DNA from: Lycorma delicatula
Taxonomy: Eukaryota > Arthropoda > Insecta > Hemiptera > Fulgoridae
Direction: 5' to 3'
Assembly (NCBI RefSeq): GCF_047948215.1
Contig: NC_134465.1
Span: 13,740,522 to 13,804,521 of the forward strand
Length of the DNA: 64,000 nt
The notes under the pieces are model-generated. The model worked only from the letters and a program-made list of their open reading frames with translations. It did not search any database and was not told the DNA's origin. The position numbers and the translations under genes were made by a program. The first letter of the stretch is position 1; the number at the start of each line of letters is the position of its first letter. Of the stretch, positions 57,453-64,000 are shown in pieces.

Positions 57453-57550
57453 CTTAAATAAATCTGCTTAAGTGCGACACAACTATTGACACAATGCCTG
57501 GGGATTCTAAAAGATTCTTGTATGAGGTCCCACTCGTTTTTGCTGTTAAC
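57453..57550 (-). CDS. ARID2: ARID2/BAP170 exon (ARID domain, C-terminal half)
   Basis: This 98-bp internal exon encodes 32 codons plus two bases, starting VNSKNEWDLIQ and ending VALKQIYL. The conserved tryptophan, the CVNS segment and the ALKQxYLR helix are the usual C-terminal half of the ARID DNA-binding domain, and the wording fits ARID2 better than other ARID families. The acceptor follows a T-rich tract (AG is the complement of 57551-57552) and the donor is GTAAGC (complement of 57447-57452). The split codon AG|G is completed as arginine by exon 38069-38220, which supports both exons. ARID2 is a nuclear DNA-binding subunit of the PBAF/PBAP SWI/SNF remodeller. The exon(s) encoding the protein start and the first half of the ARID domain were not found between 57551 and 64000 and presumably lie beyond the window. 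Confidence 0.88.
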
Positions 57551-57669
57551 CTAAAACAAAAAAACAAAAAAAACACCTTAATAAATGAATTTCAAATAGT
57601 ACATAAATTCGTCCGTAAAATATACTTGGGAAAAAATAAACCGTTGCGTCTCGATACGTGTAAAACAGT

Positions 57670-57884
57670 CTAATTTTTTCCCCGAATTTAGTCGTCTGAA
57701 AATTTATTGCTTTTTCGAGCGACAAAATACGACGAAAAAACGCATTTCTATCTAGCGAAATCGGGGAAAAGTTTTTTTAACAGAAAATCGTCCTACAAGT
57801 TTTCTCAAACGGAATTTTTTCGTCGTATTTTGTCGCTCGAAAAAGCAAAAAATTTTCAGACGACTAAATTCGGAAAAAAATTAG
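57670..57884. mobile_element. hairpin MITE with near-perfect ~70-bp arms
   Basis: The left arm 57670-57740 and right arm 57815-57884 are almost exact reverse complements, including TTTAGTCGTCTGAAAATTT, TGC or TGCTTTTTCGAGCGACAAA, and ATACGACGAAAAAA. The 74-bp centre is unique. It lies about 120 bp upstream of the ARID2 exon acceptor at 57551. Confidence 0.85.
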
Positions 57885-58079
57885 TCTCGAATAACAGTAA
57901 ATAATGCTTACAAGAACTTTTTGGGGATTTTTAAGCAAAAATATAGTAGTATTTTTAAAAAAATGCTCGCATCATTTTCAATATGTAAACGTTGTCAGAA
58001 ATTTTGAATTCGGCCAAACTTCTTTACGGGAATAAAATTTTACCAAGCCTATAAGTTACATACAACAGTTCGTATAATG
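57885..58079. other. unassigned sequence
   Basis: Short AT-rich interval. Nothing recognised. Confidence 0.5.
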
Positions 58080-59780
58080 AAAAGAATAATTATAGTTTGT
58101 AGGGAAGGTTTCCTTGGCATTTCTGTCGCCACCACCCCGCCCCGATCGATCGCCCTAAAGCATAAAACCGAATGTCTGTGCAACAAACGGCAACTGAGCC
58201 TCGAACAGTTTAGGGAACAGTATCTAACATAGCTCTTAGAGCTTACCTGACGGCGTGGGACAATATACGGCTAACGTGTCCAACCTCTCCCTTGTCATAT
58301 ATTTACGAAAACGGGTAGGCGCAACCCATCAACTACAAAAAATATATATAACATCCGTAATAAAATTTATTTCGTTTAGGCAGCAATTTGCTGCCACGCC
58401 TAGGTCGCTGAATGCCAGAAAGTACCTGTCCACCATTTTAAAGCGCTTAAAGCCATAATAATTGGCTGGTGGTAAGCCACACTCCGGGTTAGCTTCCCAC
58501 GGCAATGCGGTAAGAGTCTTTCCCCTAAGCAAACTACGGATGCCGGTTGAACAAAGCAACCGCATCTAGGAACTCGCACACGGTCCGACAATGCGGCTCT
58601 CGCCGCTTGTGAGTTGTCAATTATCCTCTTGACCTCTAAGTTCCATGGTGGCCCGGTCTCTGGCCCCCCATAGAGCAGGGCAGACAAACATCAGGTATTC
58701 ATTTGACTGGACCTCCCCGCAGATGCACAGCTAATCAACTGGATCGATAACTGGTCGGCAATTATCGAACCATCAACAGCCTGCCAAGCGGCTCTCTTAG
58801 GACAGGCAGCAGATGGTAGAATATATCCGGGTCAAATTGGTCAATCTCCGGTGCCCTTTTTACTGCCGTTCGAGAGACCACTCGATCTACTATATCAACA
58901 TCATCCGCAGCACCTACGCCAGGGAAGGGCATAGCCACCCCCTAACGCCGACCTCTGCTTCACCCTCCGGAGCACCTGGAAAAAGAGTGTCGAGGAACGC
59001 CTGGTAAGTCGCCACAGATGTTAAAGTGTGATCACGACCACCAAACCCCCATCGAACACAGGACAGCATGTGAAACGGCTTTGGCCGGTAACATGATTTT
59101 GCGAGCTCCCAGGGGTTGCGCTGCAACTCTCGCATGGAGTCTTGCCATAACTCGAGTCTGGCTTCCTTGATAGCTTGAACATATTCATTATGGGCGCGTC
59201 GGTAGATCCGCAGACCCTAAGCACGCACGTCATCAATAATAATCTCTGTTAGGAGGCGACGCTGGTATCTTCTCCTAGAGGACCTAACTCTTGCGCGCAG
59301 CATGCTAAGGTCAGAGGGCCACCACTTTTCCCCAGGTTTCCGCCTGGGTTTAACAGAAGGCTCCCCGAAAGCAGCGGTTATGACGGCTCCAGGCACTTTC
59401 CGATCAGCGGACCGGCCAGTACCTAAGGGTCCGTCTACTGGCCGAGGCCGCCGTAGCGTCCAGAGAAACCGACACTCTGATGCCCAGAAGACCGTCCAGA
59501 ATCCTGCCCAACTTCGCCAGCAAATCATTGATACTCCATCCAAGCTGGAAGTATCCCGACAACTAATACGACATCAAGCGTATCCATCGTGATTCGCACG
59601 ACGATGAATTGCTCATCAGACGGATGGGGCATCCAGAAGACACCCAACGAATCTGAGCCGACCACGACCGCGTTTGTAGGGTAGAATATGAACAGGACTT
59701 AAGCGGACTTAACATGCCGTCATGAAAAAGTATATGTTCGGCGAGTGACGAAGCGACAATAACCCACCGCATTCCTCATT
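58080..59780 (-). pseudogene. R1-like LINE ORF2 fragment (after endonuclease to start of RT)
   Basis: The minus strand, GC-richer than its surroundings, reads KWWPSDLSMLRARVRSSRRR then YQRRLL (the linker after the APE-type endonuclease), EYVQAIKEARLELWQDSMRE, NPWELAKSCYRPKP, LSCVRWGFGGRDHTLTSVAT, and TYQAFLDTLFPG, then FDPDIFYHLLPVLREPLGRL (start of the RT domain). Frameshifts break the later part (58100-58750). Both the 5' endonuclease and the RT catalytic core are missing. GC-rich sequence and codon choice suggest a different origin from surrounding DNA. Confidence 0.78.
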
Positions 59781-60694
59781 TTAAAGAAAATGAGGAAATA
59801 AGACGTTCATTATTCTTCGGACTCGATTATATAAAAAAAAAATAATCAAGAAGACCGACATTTCGTTATTTGAAAATATATAATATGAAAAGTCACAAAT
59901 GTTCTAATTTGCCTCGCTCAAATTTTTTCAACCTTAAATTGAACGTACCTCAAAAACGATTGGACCAATCTTCTTCGAATTTTCTCATGCACAACTTCAT
60001 ATATACTACTCTACAGCATATCTAAATTTCAATCAAGTTGATCTAACAGTTTTGAAGATTTTCAACCCGCAAAATTTTATACATAGGCCTATAAATAAAT
60101 TATATGTATATATGTAAGAAAACCACAATTAAGTGAATGTTGTTTTCGTAACCTCTTTCCCGCCATGCAACCGAAAGTAATATCGTACTTTTCTTCGTAG
60201 AGTCGGTAAAAAATCGCTAGGAATACACAGAGGTAAACTTTGAATGAGCGAAATCGAATGCGGTTTGCTATTTTTGTAACATATCGATGAACATATTCTA
60301 TGTTATTATGTCTGAACATATTCAATTTTTTCAGAGCGAAATATGCCGCCGTAAAACGAGTTATAGCGACGAATACTTCATGCGATTTAAAACCAATCGT
60401 ATGCTCGTATTCGATAAGACGTGAATTAATAATAAGAAAAACAAAGTCACGATTTTCATACAAAATAAAGAAATACGATAAAAAAAATAATATCTATTCG
60501 AAAAAGCATTGAACGTTAATAATAAAACTGCATACCACACGCACTACGTTAAAAAAATAAACAAGCGGAATATTCTCTAATAAAAATGGCTGGCTTACAT
60601 GCGCAGAAAGGAATAAATTAAATATAATTTAAAACAGTAACAAAAAATCATTATAAATAAATAACAGATAAAATAACGCGCCGATGGATGAAAA

Positions 60695-60699
<5 letters not shown>
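59781..60699. other. unassigned sequence
   Basis: Nothing recognised as coding. A stretch around 59940-60070 (CAAAAACGATTGGACCAATC and following) has the look of dispersed insect repeat sequence, without proof. Confidence 0.45.

Positions 60700-60782
<83 letters not shown>
60700..60782 (+). repeat. compound microsatellite (TA)n(TG)n
   Basis: (TA)n at about 60700-60745, a TGTATG transition, then (TG)n at about 60752-60782. Confidence 0.97.
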
Positions 60783-60784
<2 letters not shown>

Positions 60785-61175
60785 CAGGACGAAACTAGTC
60801 GGCGAAAATATTTTTTCTTTTAAGTGTTTATTAATTTATTACACCGCAAGATGCGGTAATGAGAATCGAAAGGATCAGGAAAACCCCGCAAAAAAAGACG
60901 GTGTTTTATCGCGTTGGTAAATTTTACTTCAAGTACACAAAAAATTTCAATAATGTTACGCAGTCCCTGCATCCACTGCCGCTCGCCTCGCAATCATAAT
61001 TTTACTTACGTGCCCCTTCCCGCTATACTTAGAGCACGAAGTATTATATGAATTGTTGTCCCTTATTATATAATATTACTATTATAATTTAAAATATTAT
61101 TATATATAATATTTTAATACCATATATATTATTATAATTTATTTTTTGAAATACAGAAAACTATAAATAATTAGC

Positions 61176-61179
<4 letters not shown>
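60783..61179. other. unassigned AT-rich sequence
   Basis: Nothing recognised. Confidence 0.5.
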
Positions 61180-61211
<32 letters not shown>

Positions 61212-61570
61212 CCCCCATCACAGGGGGCATTATTATGGACAACGGAAGGGTCTCCGTTACACCTGCAATAACTTTGACCCTGGCCGCCACATCACCAGCT
61301 CTAAATATGGTGCGAGTCCATTTCCAAATCATTCAGCTGTTCATATCCTGCAGGTGACCGAAAAATCTAATCCGTCTGGTGACCTGACGGTGGATACAGG
61401 TCAAAAGAAAAGCATATATCCGAGGAATTTACTCGGAACTCCGTTAGCCAGTTATATGAATTGTACGTAAGTACAGCTGTTGCCGCCCTGGACGTGGAAC
61501 GTAGACGTTACGTTCCGGACGTGGGGATTATCTACCTCAGGGCATTATTATTATTATTAATAATAATAAA
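61180..61570 (+). repeat. GC-rich segment bounded by (AAT)n and repeated GGGCATTATTAT
   Basis: An (AAT)n run is followed by a 14-bp perfect hairpin (61203-61216 with 61223-61236, arms ending GCCCCC/GGGGGC). The 300-bp GC-richer body ends in GGGCATTATTATTATTATT and more AAT repeats. It resembles a retroelement 5' UTR next to the ORF1-like segment below, but could be an unrelated repeat. Confidence 0.5.
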
Positions 61571-61604
61571 TTCCTTGATTTAACTGAAAAAGGAAAAAAG
61601 ATCC

Positions 61605-62090
61605 CTCCGTCGTCTAGTCATAAGGCTAAGGAAATTGTGCCAAGAGTACAGGAAAATCTAAGTCTACGGAAATGGAGGTGCAAGTCATTATTGAGAAAGC
61701 ACCAGACACAGACGATAATAAATAAATAAATGCATAATGCCATAATAAATGCATAGAGCCCCCCAAAAGCTCAGAGAGTAGTCACGGTGAGAGCGTCTAG
61801 ATCAGCCGGCCCCAGTACAGCCTTAAACATTGAATCCAGTTCATCAGCCACTGAAAATGCATCGCTTGCGAGTTTAGATTCAATAGCAACGATGCTAACC
61901 GCACCAACGAAGCTTTCATCACCTGATGTAAGCCGGCGGACGTCATTGGCATCAGAAAGAGAAGAAGATGCCATGTCCGCGGCCTCAGACACACAGAAGT
62001 TGAGGCCGTAAGAAGAATGGAAAAACGGTGCAAGAAAGGATGGCCGAAAGGAAAGCCTAGACGGTAAACATTGGATTCGAAAGTTGTATT
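61605..62090 (+). pseudogene. possible LINE ORF1 N-terminal fragment
   Basis: Plus-strand frames read SHKAKEIVPRVQENL, then RASRSAGPSTALNIESSSSA and DVSRRTSLASEREEDAMSAA, a serine/alanine-rich, low-complexity stretch like the start of R1-type ORF1 proteins. Stops interrupt it and no zinc knuckles are present. The poly-T/A-rich sequence after 62105 ends it. Confidence 0.4.
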
Positions 62091-62099
62091 AGAATATGA

Positions 62100-64000
62100 A
62101 ATTACGAACCTTTTTTTTAATTTTTTTTTTTTTTTGAAGCGAGACGGGGCTAATGACCAAAGTAGTCGATGCCCCTAAAAACCTCAAAAAACAAAAAATA
62201 AAAATAATCGTTCGTACAGTACCGTCGAACAATAGAGAATTAGCAATTTGAAAATCAGAGAACCGTAAATAAAGTTGTCGCTTCACTAAATTATGCCACA
62301 TATAACACGGTAAATAATTTTATAACACGTATAACCGCTAAATAATTTTATTCAATAACTACGGAATCAAACGAACACCCGGGCAATAAATAAACTATCG
62401 GTCCATAGATTAAGTGGATGTTAATAACTAATAAATTTTATATAAAAATTATTTACAACTTGATCGATCGTTCTGCAACACTTACGAACGTATCGGTAAC
62501 CTAGAAACCGAGAAACAGAAAATCCGAATTAAGGATAGATTTACCGCAGGCCAAAACCTTTAAAATAAGGTCGATGCAATTTTATAACGAGTCGACGGTG
62601 TAACTACAAGACAGGAAAACGAAAGGACTGAAATAAATAAGAAAGAGGATTATAAGTCATATCGAAACGGTCACAAAAAATGTCTAACTACAATTATTTT
62701 TTTTTTAATGTTCAGCGATTAAGAAAGTCGGAGAAGGTTATATACGATGAAAAAGTATCGCGAGATATACAACGTAGTAGTCGCTAAAAATAAACGAGGA
62801 ATGAAGAGATCGATAACAAGAAAGACGAGATAATGACGATGATGCGATACCATTCTCAGAGATCGATCGACGCATAATCTAAGCCCTCCCGTTTCTCAAG
62901 AGATTATCGAAGGGGATGTTGATAATTTATCGAGACGAGTATCGGGCAGGTCTTGAGCGATTTGATCGCCGATCAGAAAGAACTGCGACCGTCGAATAAT
63001 CATCGTATCCGGGATAGACGACGGCCTCCGTGCCATTTTGGTTCGTCAACGGGTGAAAGTTTACGGAAAATTTCCTTTACAATGCGTTCGAAACGATCGC
63101 GCCTACAGACGGACGGTATTCAATAACCGAGAAAGAAACAAAATCTAAAGCGCTTTCGTACGGAAAAAGTTGAAACGGCCGGCATAATTTGCGGGCGCTG
63201 TCGTTTATCACCCGAGTTCTTCGGGCTTAAGGTCTGATTTTCTCATAAAGTAGAAAACACCGGATATAATTTTAACTGTCGGAAATCGACGGGTTTGTTA
63301 TTTGTTTTCTATCGTCGTCGAAAAACCTGTCGAAACCGTTGCAAGAGTACGCATCCTGTTTTCCTATGTTACGGCGATCTATTTCAGTCTCGTGACAGAT
63401 TACCGGTCAGAGAAGTTACTCTACAGGTCACCGGCAGAGAAGTTATAATCGGCCTAAACGGATTAAGGTAGAAATATATTTTTTTTTACTTATAAAAAAA
63501 GATATTTCAGAAAATAAGACCGACTACCATCACGGTCGGTCACTAGATAAGTACGACGGTCCATCCTATACGGCAGACATTTCCCGATTTTGCATTATAG
63601 GCGATCGAAATCGTTGCGTCTTTCCGTGTCTTCAGTCGAAAAAGGGGCGTTATAAAATCAATAACTTAATTTTTGAAGGAAAATACTCGTTTTTAACCGC
63701 GTGTATTATATGCGGACTTACAGCGGGAATGTCGGAAGGAGTCTAACAAAGCTTTTAATGCGATAAAGATAAACCGCTTGACACTGCCCTCCCAATACCT
63801 ACTAAACTAACCGGCTACGCTAATTAGCGGCGCCGAAATGAAATCATCCAGGAACAAAATTGTTTTGTAAATTTGGAATCGAGGATCAAATCTGTTTAAT
63901 CGGCCTCTTTTTTGTTTAATTTCTCTTCTCGTTCAGAAATAACGATAATACTCTACAAAATTCATTACGCCTTTTTAAACAAAATCGGATGAAAATAGGA
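62100..64000. other. unassigned CpG-rich intron sequence
   Basis: I looked on the minus strand for the preceding ARID2 exons (start of the protein and first half of the ARID domain) and did not find them. Very few open frames on either strand. No element recognised. Confidence 0.5.

Noticed and set aside
1..64000. Most open frames of 60-120 codons on both strands
   Set aside because: In AT-rich DNA such frames occur by chance. Those without family motifs, splice signals or repeat context were not called genes.
57551..64000. Search for the first ARID2 exons
   Set aside because: No minus-strand segment encoding the start of the protein or the first half of the ARID domain could be found.
1..64000. 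CRISPR arrays, operons, ribosome-binding sites or bacterial insertion sequences
   Set aside because: No regularly spaced repeats or compact coding. Split exons and SINEs show eukaryotic nuclear DNA.

Overview
The window reads as arthropod nuclear DNA, most likely from an insect. A hemipteran is a guess from the repeat mix, not a demonstrated identity. It is AT-rich, has no compact genes, and is dominated by decayed transposable elements. The only host gene I can support is on the minus strand. Three short exons at 57453-57550, 38069-38220 and 10607-10825 join in correct phase through GT-AG splice sites. Together they encode the end of the ARID domain, an acidic linker and the start of the following helical region of ARID2 (BAP170 in flies), a DNA-binding subunit of the PBAF/PBAP SWI/SNF chromatin-remodelling complex. 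The first and last exons lie outside the window, so all 64 kb is inside this gene. Two complete introns are visible (19,232 bp and 27,243 bp), plus parts of two more.

Layout, left to right. 1-17 kb: CpG-poor sequence with a Tigger/pogo remnant, a 1.8-kb Tc1-like element with ~490-bp terminal inverted repeats (TIRs), a 5'-truncated LINE, ARID2 exon 10607-10825, a small Tc1-like element and a full-length decayed Harbinger element. 17-32 kb: a mariner remnant, a small MITE, a LINE tail, three transposase-bearing DNA elements (one nested against another) and a Penelope-like retroelement with hammerhead-like end repeats. 32-43 kb: GC-richer patches, tRNA-derived SINEs, a duplicated intron segment beside exon 38069-38220, a Tc1-like transposase remnant, and an R1-like LINE fragment split by a SINE. 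43-45 kb: a pseudogene of an arthropod repeat-encoded protein of unknown function. 45-57 kb: a GC-rich patch, a SINE, a foldback MITE, a decayed DUF6570-type Helitron, and a 1.57-kb foldback element with ~410-bp arms lying directly against the Helitron. 57-64 kb: ARID2 exon 57453-57550, a near-perfect hairpin MITE next to it, an R1-like LINE ORF2 fragment, microsatellites and a LINE 5'-end-like segment.

No element appears able to move on its own: every transposase or reverse transcriptase carries stops, frameshifts or lost catalytic residues. The most unusual features are the sharp change in CpG frequency near 17-18.5 kb, the large foldback beside the Helitron, the Penelope-like element with candidate ribozyme ends, and two SINE families with different tRNA heads but a common 3' tail. 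All coordinates for decayed elements are approximate. Family assignments come from motif recognition without any database search.
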